Shown here piece after piece: positions 51,780-64,000 of a stretch of DNA of 64,000 nt. Origin of the DNA: Myxococcales bacterium (GTDB taxonomy: Bacteria > Myxococcota_A > Polyangia > Polyangiales > JAFGIB01); contig JAOUOP010000003.1 in the NCBI GenBank assembly GCA_029880325.1, positions 124,001-188,000 on the forward strand, written 5' to 3'. The notes under the pieces are model-generated. The model was not told the DNA's origin. It searched no databases and saw only the letters and a list, made by a program, of their open reading frames with translations. The number at the start of each line of letters is the position of its first letter. The stretch's first letter is position 1. The translations under genes were made by a program, and so were the position numbers.

Positions 51780-53152
51780 GCGAGTGCCCTCCTTCCGCGC
51801 AGGTGCTGGTGGTCGACGATGACGCATCCTTTCGCTTCGCCCTGAGCAAGGCGCTGTCGCGGCACGGCTTCGAGGTGGCTCAGGCCGAAAGCGGTGAGGC
51901 CGCGCTGCGGGCGCTCGAGCGCGGCAGCGAGCCAGACGCCATCGTGCTCGATCTGCGCATGGGGGGGCTCGATGGCTTCGAGGTCTTGCGCCGCATCGCC
52001 AATCGCCAGAGTCGCACCGTGGTCCTGACCGGCCATGGCAGCGTGGGCGCGGCGGTCGAGGCGATGAAGCTCGGAGCTTTTTCGTTTCTGGAAAAGCCGG
52101 TCGACGCCGAGTTATTGGCGCCGCTTCTGCGTCAGGCGGCCGCCGAGAGTCGGGCGGCGCGGCGCGGGCCCCAGACCCAGGCGCCGCCACTGGTCGGCGA
52201 GGGCCCCGCCCTGCGCGAGCTGCGGGAGTTTGTCGCCCGCGCCGCCTCCAGCGACGAGACCGTGGCGCTCTACGGCGAGACGGGCACGGGCAAGGAAGTG
52301 GTGGCGCGTCAGCTGCACGCCCACAGCCCGCGGGCCCAGGGGCCCTTCGTCGCCCTCAACGCAGCGTGCGTGCAGCGCGAGCTCTTCGAGAGCGAACTTT
52401 TCGGTCACCGCCGCGGCGCCTTTACCGGCGCCACCTCCAATCACGAGGGCCTCTTCGTCGCCGCCCAGGGCGGTTCGCTCTTCATCGACGAGATCGCCGA
52501 GCTGCCCCAAGACACCCAGGCCAAGCTGCTGCGGGCCCTGGAAAACGGCACCATCCGACCGCTAGGCACCACGCGCGAAGTCGAGGTCGACGTGCGCATC
52601 ATCGCCGCCACCAACCGTGACCTCTGGGCCGAGGTCGGCGTTGGCAACTTTCGCGAAGACCTCTATTTCCGACTGCAGGTGCTGCCGCTCTTGCTGCCAC
52701 CCCTGCGCGATCGGCTCGAGGATCTGCGGCCCCTGTGCCAGCACCTGCTCGAGCGCATCGGTCAGGCCGACAAGCGCATCACCGAGGCTGCCTTCGGGTT
52801 GATGCTCGCCCACGACTGGCCTGGCAACGTGCGCGAGCTATTGAACGTGCTGCGCCGGGCCACCCTCTTCGCCGAGGGCTCGGAGATCGACGAAGCCCTG
52901 ATGCGGCGCATGCTCCTGGCCAGCCTCTCGGGCCATCGCGAGGTCCAGACCCGCGCGCCGGCGGCGGCGCTGCAACAGGACGCCCAGGCCGAGGCCGCCA
53001 CGCGCCGCCTGGCCGACGTCGAGCGCGCTCACATCGAGCAGGTCCTGCGCCAGATGGATGGCAACATCACCCGCGCGGCCAGCGCCCTCGGTATCGACCG
53101 CCGCACCCTGCAGCGAAAGCTCAAGGCCTTCGGGCTTGCTGGCCAAGATTGA
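51776..53152 (+). CDS. NtrC-family sigma54-dependent response regulator
   Basis: A 458-residue protein. The receiver domain (VLVVDDDASFRFALSKAL; phosphorylated Asp in VLDLRMGG; KPVDAELL end) is followed by a central AAA+ ATPase with Walker A GETGTGKE, the sigma54 contact motif GAFTGA, Walker B SLFIDEIAEL and a C-terminal Fis-type HTH (IEQVLRQMDGNITRAASALGIDRRTLQRKLKAFG). It activates sigma54 promoters after phosphorylation by the kinase encoded 4 nt upstream (ATGA overlap). No -24/-12 target promoter was spotted in the window. Confidence 0.94.
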   Translation: MSECPPSAQVLVVDDDASFRFALSKALSRHGFEVAQAESGEAALRALERGSEPDAIVLDLRMGGLDGFEVLRRIANRQSRTVVLTGHGSVGAAVEAMKLGAFSFLEKPVDAELLAPLLRQAAAESRAARRGPQTQAPPLVGEGPALRELREFVARAASSDETVALYGETGTGKEVVARQLHAHSPRAQGPFVALNAACVQRELFESELFGHRRGAFTGATSNHEGLFVAAQGGSLFIDEIAELPQDTQAKLLRALENGTIRPLGTTREVEVDVRIIAATNRDLWAEVGVGNFREDLYFRLQVLPLLLPPLRDRLEDLRPLCQHLLERIGQADKRITEAAFGLMLAHDWPGNVRELLNVLRRATLFAEGSEIDEALMRRMLLASLSGHREVQTRAPAAALQQDAQAEAATRRLADVERAHIEQVLRQMDGNITRAASALGIDRRTLQRKLKAFGLAGQD

Positions 53153-53197
53153 TGCAAGGCTGAAGCGGGCCCAGAGCGCTGCTTGCCCGCCGAGGCA

Positions 53198-53890
53198 TCA
53201 ATCGTTCGGAATGGCGTTTTCGTCGTAGTAGTCGAGCTTGTGCAGGGGCATCAGTAGGCTCGACAAGAGGTTCAGCAGGTGGCCGAGCAGGCGCTTGTAA
53301 AAGCGCGCCGCCAGCGTCAGATCGACCGCCACGCTGGCGCTGTAGTCGCTCTGGGCGATCTTGGTGACCAGCTGATCGCAGCGCTTGGCGATCGAGCGGC
53401 CCTCCAGGGTGAGTTCCTTGGCGCGGTCGTTATTGCTCTCGTTGTAGATCTCGACCGCATTGCGCGCCGTTGCAATGACGCGCTGTGTGATCTCGCGCAG
53501 CTCGGCCACCAGCTCGTCGTCGGGCAGCTCGCGCGTTCCGCCTTCGGGGCGCACCATCTTCGGGATCTCGGTGATGTTCTTGGCGTAGTCGCCCAGGCGC
53601 TCCACGTCCTTGACCAGGCTCATCAGCAGCAGGCCGTAGGGCACGTCACTGGAGGCGGAGCTGCTGAGATGGGTGATGACCGCCTTGCGCACCGTGCGCT
53701 GCAGGCGATTGACTTCCACGTCCTTCTCGTAGAGGGCGGTGCGCTCCTCGGGCGTCATCTGCTTGCCCCAGTAGACCGCGTCGGCTTCGATGATCATCTC
53801 GCGCGACAGCTCGAGCATCTTCGTGAAGCGTCGGGCCGCCTTTTCCAGGGGGTAGTCGCCGCTCAGTACGGAGAAGAGTCGCTTGAACAC
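53198..53890 (-). CDS. PhoU-like protein
   Basis: A 230-residue all-helical protein with PhoU-type repeats: DYPLEKAARRFTKMLELSREMIIEADAVYWG, EVNRLQRTVRKAVITHLS, and LLLMSLVKDVERLGDYAKNITEI with the D/E-rich metal-binding positions of PhoU. It probably modulates the adjacent Na/Pi transporter, as in NptA-PhoU gene pairs. GTG 53890 is 14 bp from the end of that transporter gene. A longer open frame reaching 55018 is in the wrong frame through the transporter gene and is rejected. Confidence 0.85.
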   Translation of the reverse strand: MFKRLFSVLSGDYPLEKAARRFTKMLELSREMIIEADAVYWGKQMTPEERTALYEKDVEVNRLQRTVRKAVITHLSSSASSDVPYGLLLMSLVKDVERLGDYAKNITEIPKMVRPEGGTRELPDDELVAELREITQRVIATARNAVEIYNESNNDRAKELTLEGRSIAKRCDQLVTKIAQSDYSASVAVDLTLAARFYKRLLGHLLNLLSSLLMPLHKLDYYDENAIPND

Positions 53891-53904
53891 GCCAGCACCT
53901 CGGA

Positions 53905-55089
53905 TCAGAAGAGTTTCGATACCGCGATCAGGCCCGCAGGCAAGCCGTAGAAGAGCACCACGATGTAGAGCAGCGCCACCCGCTTGGAGCGCACCGCGGT
54001 CACTGCGAGCCAACTGGCGGCGCGCAGCGGAATTTGGCGAATGGGATTGAGCGGGTAGACGCCGATGATGCCCACCAGGTTGAACAGCAGGTGCACCAGG
54101 GCGATTTGCACGGCCAGCGCGGCGGTTTCCGGCGGCGCCGCCATCGAGGCCAGCAGCGCCGTGACCGTCGTGCCCACATTGGCTCCCAGGGTGATTGGGA
54201 AGACCTGCTCCAGGGTGACCAGGCCCGCGCCCGCCAGCGGCACCAGCACCGAGGTGGTGATCGAACTGGACTGTACCATCACCGTGATCACGACGCCGAT
54301 CAGCATCGCCGCATAGGCGCTCGAATCCAGCGAGCGCGTCACGTAGACCGACAGGCGGCTCGCGGTCAGACTGCGCAATACTTTTACGAGGCCCGTGAGG
54401 GTCAGAAAGATGATGGCCACCGAGACCGCGATCAGAATGATCGACGCCGCTTGCTTGTCGTCGGTGATGCCCTCGATCGCCCCCGTGATCGGCTCGAGCG
54501 CGGCCTTGGTGGCGGTCTTGATCGGATTGGGCAGCTTGCCGCCGCCGCCGGTGCCCACCATCGAGGCCATGAGGCCGCTGGTCTTCTCGAGAAAACCCGT
54601 CGCGATCTCCAGCGGTAGCAGTACCGCCACCGCCATGAAGTTGAAGAAATCGTGGCAGGTGGCTGCCGAGTAGGCGCGGCGGAACTCGTCGGGGCGACCG
54701 ATGTGGCCGAGCGCCACGATGGTATTGGTGACCGTGGTGCCGATATTGGCGCCCATGATCATGGGAATCGCGTTTTGGATCGGCAGTGGGTTGGCCGGTG
54801 CCGCCACCATCGCCACGATCATCGAGGTGGTGACCGACGAACTCTGCACCAACGTGGTGCCGAGGATGCCCACCACCAGCGCCACGAAGGGATTGCTGGT
54901 TTCGAGGAAAAACGCTTCCAGCAGGCCCTTGCCCAGGCCCTTGAAGCCGCTGCCCATGCCGCGGATGCCCACGAGGAAGATGAAGAGCAGGAGCAGCGCA
55001 ATGGCGGCGCGCAGCCAAAGCTGTTCACCCTGGGCCGGGGACGCCCCGGGCCGCGTGGGCACCGGGCTGGTCGACGCTGATTTGGACAT
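53905..55089 (-). CDS. Sodium/phosphate cotransporter (NptA/PNaS family)
   Basis: A 394-residue membrane protein. The two inverted repeats each contain the QSSS signature (GTTLVQSSSVTTSMIVAMV and VMVQSSSITTSVLVPLAG) together with GANIGTTVT and GANVGTTVTALLAS. It imports phosphate with sodium. The PhoU-like gene 14 bp downstream would control it. Start ATG 55089; a 144-bp gap separates it from the export-gate gene. No pho box was found upstream, but I could not scan systematically. Confidence 0.9.
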   Translation of the reverse strand: MSKSASTSPVPTRPGASPAQGEQLWLRAAIALLLLFIFLVGIRGMGSGFKGLGKGLLEAFFLETSNPFVALVVGILGTTLVQSSSVTTSMIVAMVAAPANPLPIQNAIPMIMGANIGTTVTNTIVALGHIGRPDEFRRAYSAATCHDFFNFMAVAVLLPLEIATGFLEKTSGLMASMVGTGGGGKLPNPIKTATKAALEPITGAIEGITDDKQAASIILIAVSVAIIFLTLTGLVKVLRSLTASRLSVYVTRSLDSSAYAAMLIGVVITVMVQSSSITTSVLVPLAGAGLVTLEQVFPITLGANVGTTVTALLASMAAPPETAALAVQIALVHLLFNLVGIIGVYPLNPIRQIPLRAASWLAVTAVRSKRVALLYIVVLFYGLPAGLIAVSKLF

Positions 55090-55233
55090 CTACGATCCCG
55101 ACTTTCGACCCGCGACTACCACAGCCCCCAGTCGCCTGTCATGGACCCATGGCGATGCGGACAGGTACTTGTCACGGAAATGTCACATTGATTTTCGTGC
55201 ATTGCGTCAGAGCGTGGCGGTGGCATCGGGGGC

Positions 55234-57132
55234 CTATGGCGCGATTGCGGGGTGGCGCTCGATCTCGAGTTCGGGGGCAATTTCCGGGTAGGCGAGCACC
55301 GGGACCTGGGGCAGCTGGTCGGCGAGAAGGCGCCTGAGCAGCGGGCGCACGTCGGCCTGGACCACGAGTACACCCCCGCGGGCGTCGCCGAAGCGCCGGG
55401 CCACCGAATCCACGATCTCGTCGGCCAGATCCGGCGACAGCGCAAACGCGCCGCCCGCCGCGCTTGCGTCGCGCAGGGCCTCTTCGATCATCGGATCGAT
55501 CGGATGCACCGAGAGCACTCCCTCACGCACATGGTTTGCGCAGATCTGCCGCAAAAGCCGCCTGCGCACGCGCTCGATCAGGGCGCCGACCTCGGCCCCT
55601 TCGGGCTGTGACTCGAGCAGCGCCTCGAGGATCTGCCGCAGCGGTCGAACGCTCACGCCCTCGGCGAGCAAAGCGCGCAGGATCTGACTCAGGCGTTCGA
55701 GGGGGATGGGATGGGGAACTGTGTGGCGCACCAGGGCCGGGTGCTGGCGCGCCAGGGCATCGAGCAACTCCTGGGTGGCCTGCAGACCCAGCAGTTCGGC
55801 GCCGTGGCGCAGGCATTGCTCGCGCAGGGCGCCGGCCAGGGTCGCGGCCGTGGCGGCGGCGTCGAGCGCGGGCAGCTCCCCCTGGCTGCGCGTGACCGAA
55901 GCCAGCTCGAGCCGGTAGCGCCGGCCCTGTAGTCGGGGGTCGACCTCCAGGTGCAAGGGCGGCAAGCTGAGGCCACGCAGGATGCGCACCTGATCCCGCT
56001 CCAGCTGCAATTTGCGCTGCAGCTCCCCGGCTGGCATGGCCGCTGCCAGCTCGGGCGACAGCAGGAGCGACAGTTCCGGCGGTGGCCCCTCCGAGTCCGT
56101 GTCGCCGCTTCGATCGGCGAGCAGCGCCCGCTGACCCCGCCGCCTCTCGAGTCGCGCTGTGGCCTGGGCGCTGGCGCCCAGCACCAGGCCCAGCACGGCA
56201 AAGGGCAGCGCCGGCAGTCCCGGCACCAGTGCGAGCAGCAGCAGAAAGCCCGCGGCCAGCCGCAGCACGCGCGGGTCGCCGAAGAGCTGGGAGCCGATGT
56301 CGGCGCCGAGCGAGCCGTCGTCGTGCTCGGAAGCCACGCGCGTGACCACGATGCCGGCGCTGACCGACACCAGCAGCGACGGGATCTGGCTGACCAGGCC
56401 GTCACCGATGGTCAAAAGTCCGTAGAGGGCCAAGCTATCCTTCAGGCTCAGCTCGCCCATGCCCACACCGATGCCGGCGCCGGCCACGATGTTGATGGCG
56501 GTGATGGCGATGGAGGCGATGGCGTCGCCCTTGACGAACTTCATGGCCCCGTCCATGGCACCGTAGAACTGGCCCTCGCGTTCGAGGGCGCGGCGGCGCA
56601 CGGCGGCTTCGACCGCGCTCAGGGCAAAGCTGCGCTGCTCGGCGTCGATGGCGAGCTGCTTGCCGGGCATGGCGTCGAGGGTGAAGCGGGCGCCCACCTC
56701 CGCCACGCGCTCGGCGCCCCGGGCCACCACCACGTACTGGATCAAGGTCAGGATCAGAAAGATCACCGCGCCGACCACGTAGTTGCCCCGCACCACGAAA
56801 TCCCCGAAGGCCGCGATCACCTCGCCAGCGTCGGCCTGCAGCAGGATCAGACGCGTCGAGGAGACGTTGAGGGCCAGGCGGTAGAGGGTGGTGACCAGCA
56901 GCACCGTGGGCATGGCAGCGAAGGCCAGGCCGTCGCCGACCGTCATCGCCGTCAGCAGCATCAACACCGACAGCGCGATATTGCTGGCGATCAATAGGTC
57001 CAGCAGCGTGGTCGGTAGCGGCACGATCATGGTGCCCACGATCGCCAGTAGCAAAAGCGCCAGCGCGCCATCGGCCCAGCGTGGTCGCGCCCGCAGCATC
57101 AGCATCGCTCTAGCCTGTGACTCACCCCGCAT
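55234..57132 (-). CDS. FHIPEP-family export gate protein (FlhA/SctV)
   Basis: A 632-residue protein with seven to eight N-terminal membrane segments (residues about 20-310) and a cytoplasmic half. The family signature region reads LYRLALNVSSTRLILLQADAGEVI, with VEVGARFTLDAMPGKQLAIDAE and GDAIASIAITAINIVAGAGIGVGMGELSL. It is the major export-gate component of flagellar or injectisome type III systems. Both the sequence and the absence of neighbours leave FlhA against SctV undecided. No other flagellar or type III gene lies in the window. It is 48 bp from recR. Start ATG 57132. Confidence 0.85.
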   Translation of the reverse strand: MRGESQARAMLMLRARPRWADGALALLLLAIVGTMIVPLPTTLLDLLIASNIALSVLMLLTAMTVGDGLAFAAMPTVLLVTTLYRLALNVSSTRLILLQADAGEVIAAFGDFVVRGNYVVGAVIFLILTLIQYVVVARGAERVAEVGARFTLDAMPGKQLAIDAEQRSFALSAVEAAVRRRALEREGQFYGAMDGAMKFVKGDAIASIAITAINIVAGAGIGVGMGELSLKDSLALYGLLTIGDGLVSQIPSLLVSVSAGIVVTRVASEHDDGSLGADIGSQLFGDPRVLRLAAGFLLLLALVPGLPALPFAVLGLVLGASAQATARLERRRGQRALLADRSGDTDSEGPPPELSLLLSPELAAAMPAGELQRKLQLERDQVRILRGLSLPPLHLEVDPRLQGRRYRLELASVTRSQGELPALDAAATAATLAGALREQCLRHGAELLGLQATQELLDALARQHPALVRHTVPHPIPLERLSQILRALLAEGVSVRPLRQILEALLESQPEGAEVGALIERVRRRLLRQICANHVREGVLSVHPIDPMIEEALRDASAAGGAFALSPDLADEIVDSVARRFGDARGGVLVVQADVRPLLRRLLADQLPQVPVLAYPEIAPELEIERHPAIAP

Positions 57133-57180
57133 CTGGCCGTTCCTCCCCTTGCCGCACTTGCCGCAGTCGCCGCTGCAGGC

Positions 57181-57771
57181 TCAAAGCTCCTGGCGACCGT
57201 CCATGGCGCGCGCCAGCGTGATCTGGTCGCTGAATTCGAGCTCGCCGCCATGGGGCAGGCCACTGGCGATGCGCGTGCAGCGAACGCCCAGGGGACGCAG
57301 CTGCTGGGCCAGGAAGAGCGCCGTGGCCTCGCCTTCGACGCTCAAGGGCGTGGCCACGATCACCTCGCGCAGCTCGCCGCCTTTGACGCGCTCGATCAGG
57401 GGAGCCAGCGGCAGTGCCTCGGGGCCGACGCCGTCGAGGGGCGCGAGCAGGGCGTGCAAGACGTAGTAGCGACCGCGAAAGCTCTGGCCGCGTTCCAGGG
57501 CGGCCACGTCGGGGGGGCGCGCCACCACGCACACCAGGCCGTCGTCGCGGCGCGGGTCGAGGCAGACCTCGCACAGGTTTTCAGCCGTGTAGTTGGCGCA
57601 GCGCTGGCACCTGCGCACGCGCGCATGCAGCTCGACCAGGGACCGTCCCAGGGCTTCGGCGTAATCGCGCGGTTGGTCGAGCACGTGGTAGGCCAGACGC
57701 GCGGCCGTGCGCTCGCCGATGCCGGGCAAGCGGCTGAGCAGCCCCACGAGCTCGGCGATCGGGTTGGCCAT
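57181..57771 (-). CDS. recR: Recombination mediator RecR
   Basis: A 196-residue protein with all RecR features: the N-terminal helix-hairpin-helix (LVGLLSRLPGIGERTAARLAYHVL), the zinc finger CQRCANYTAENLCEVC and the Toprim domain (VCVVARPPDVAAL ... EVIVATPLSVEGEATALFLAQQL). It loads RecA with RecF and RecO at gaps. It lies in the conserved order dnaX - ybaB - recR (minus strand). Confidence 0.95.
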   Translation of the reverse strand: MANPIAELVGLLSRLPGIGERTAARLAYHVLDQPRDYAEALGRSLVELHARVRRCQRCANYTAENLCEVCLDPRRDDGLVCVVARPPDVAALERGQSFRGRYYVLHALLAPLDGVGPEALPLAPLIERVKGGELREVIVATPLSVEGEATALFLAQQLRPLGVRCTRIASGLPHGGELEFSDQITLARAMDGRQEL

Positions 57772-57801
57772 GCTGGGTTGCCCTCGTGCGTTGCCCGTTT
57801 T

Positions 57802-58122
57802 CTAGACCAGGCCCGGAACCTTCATGCCGCCGGTGGCTTTTTCGACCTCTTCTTCGACCATCTCGCGGCTCTTCTGCAGCGCTGCGTTGGCCGCGCCCAC
57901 GATCAGGTCCTGCACCATCGAGAGGTCTTCCTGTTGCAGCAGCTCCGGCGCGATCGTGACCGACACCAGATCACCGCCGCCGTTGGCCACGACCGTGACC
58001 TGCTCGTTGCCGGCCGAGGCCTCCACCGTTTCTTCCTTGAGTTCGGCCTTGCGCTTTTCCACCTTGCGCTGCAGGCGTGAGGCCTGTCGCATCAGCTCGC
58101 TCATTCCACCGCGAAATTTCAT
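57802..58122 (-). CDS. YbaB/EbfC nucleoid-associated protein
   Basis: A 106-residue protein: FRGGMSELMRQASRLQRKVEKRKAEL, then VEASAGNEQVTVVANGGGDLVSVTIAPELL and EVEKATGGMKVPG, the complete YbaB/EbfC pattern. A small DNA-binding dimer of unknown precise role, conserved between dnaX and recR. It lies 36 bp after dnaX. Confidence 0.93.
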   Translation of the reverse strand: MKFRGGMSELMRQASRLQRKVEKRKAELKEETVEASAGNEQVTVVANGGGDLVSVTIAPELLQQEDLSMVQDLIVGAANAALQKSREMVEEEVEKATGGMKVPGLV

Positions 58123-58158
58123 GCCTGATCGTCCTTATCTGGGCGTTTTCGCCCGGGC

Positions 58159-62162
<4,004 letters not shown>

Positions 62163-62195
62163 GCGCGGCGCGGCTCCTTCAGCGAGCTCGGCGTC

Positions 62196-63713
<1,518 letters not shown>

Positions 63714-64000
63714 GGAAGGGCTCCGATCGAAGCTGGGCGTTGTTGAGGCGCCAGAAGATTCGCGGGAGCTGTTTTGTACCGCAGGATCGGACGCGACCGA
63801 GTGCAAATACGGCCGTGGCTGGCGCGGAAGGGAAGGAATCCACATAAATACGTCGCAACACGCATCAAAACGCTCAGTTCAATGCGTGCTATGCATATAT
63901 GTTCCGTCGTGCGCTCGCCGGCAAGCTGGGCCTCGCGGCAGCCGCGAAGCCTTCATGCGCGAAAGCCCCATGCGATCACCGACGCCGTGTGGGCCCGTCG
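63714..64000. other. Window-end region, no gene supported
   Basis: 287 bp at the right edge. AT-rich patches with CACGCAT and ATGCGTG (an inverted repeat about 63857-63886) could be regulatory. Two overlapping open frames start near 63891-63899 and run off the window; neither shows a recognisable family, so I leave them unannotated. Confidence 0.4.

Noticed and set aside
53891..55018. Upstream part of the 606-codon minus-strand frame ending at 53198
   Set aside because: Only the last 230 codons are PhoU-like; the upstream part reads the Na/Pi transporter gene out of frame.
63891..64000. Two overlapping frames running off the right edge
   Set aside because: Too short and without recognisable motif to support a gene.

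Overview
The window is very GC-rich and densely coded on both strands. Several markers point to a deltaproteobacterial-type organism, most likely Myxococcota. They are an ECF sigma factor divergent from a large Ser/Thr kinase with a fused ATPase, a DUF2330 protein with a MYXO-CTERM-like C-terminus, a protein resembling the Myxococcales-restricted TIGR02265 family, and several lipoproteins of the kind common in that group. No rRNA, tRNA, CRISPR array, transposase or phage gene was found.

Layout. 1-7071: the end of a DUF4185-like lipoprotein gene, then a tight three-gene operon encoding a cytochrome P450, an amidase-signature enzyme and a 1113-residue fusion of a GMC (cholesterol-oxidase-like) oxidoreductase with a DUF2156 (MprF-type) transferase domain. 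7340-12172: Ser/Thr kinase-ATPase and divergent ECF sigma factor. 12566-17722: copper and metal handling (multicopper oxidase, CopA, CsoR, a CDF exporter with an N-terminal metal-binding domain). 17890-24787: an ArsB/NhaD-type permease, an orphan N6-adenine methyltransferase with a fused specificity-like region, and an arsenic/sulfur operon (ArsR-rhodanese, ETHE1-like hydrolase, MFS, DsrE-like, ArsC) with successive 4-nt overlaps. 24751-31654: an AlkD-like repair protein, an ABM-like protein and a WYL regulator, then DUF2239, a sigma-factor relic, and a stress/CBS/UspA/metallo-hydrolase group. 31835-41761: mostly exported or envelope proteins (thioredoxin-like lipoprotein, TPR protein, Gly-rich lectin lipoprotein, DUF2254 membrane protein, barrel-like protein, zinc-protease-like lipoprotein). 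41788-49943: LD-carboxypeptidase, KamA-like radical SAM enzyme, ATP-dependent PEP carboxykinase, DUF2330 protein and a five-heme cytochrome with a repeat tail. 50004-55089: histidine kinase/sigma54 activator pair, PhoU-like protein and Na/Pi cotransporter. 55234-63713: an isolated FlhA/SctV export gate, then core genes recR, ybaB/ebfC, dnaX and pyrG, and a DUF362 protein.

The two signals I consider most worth following are (i) the P450-amidase-GMC/DUF2156 operon, which looks like an undescribed lipid or sterol modification pathway, and (ii) a family of four small intergenic inverted-repeat elements (7176-7343, 12349-12501, 17715-17850, 33495-33674). In the elements, each pair of outer arms is unique and the inner palindromic core is related. 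In two of them an arm runs through the stop codon of the adjacent gene.

All product names are from reading motifs and architecture by eye. No database search was run.
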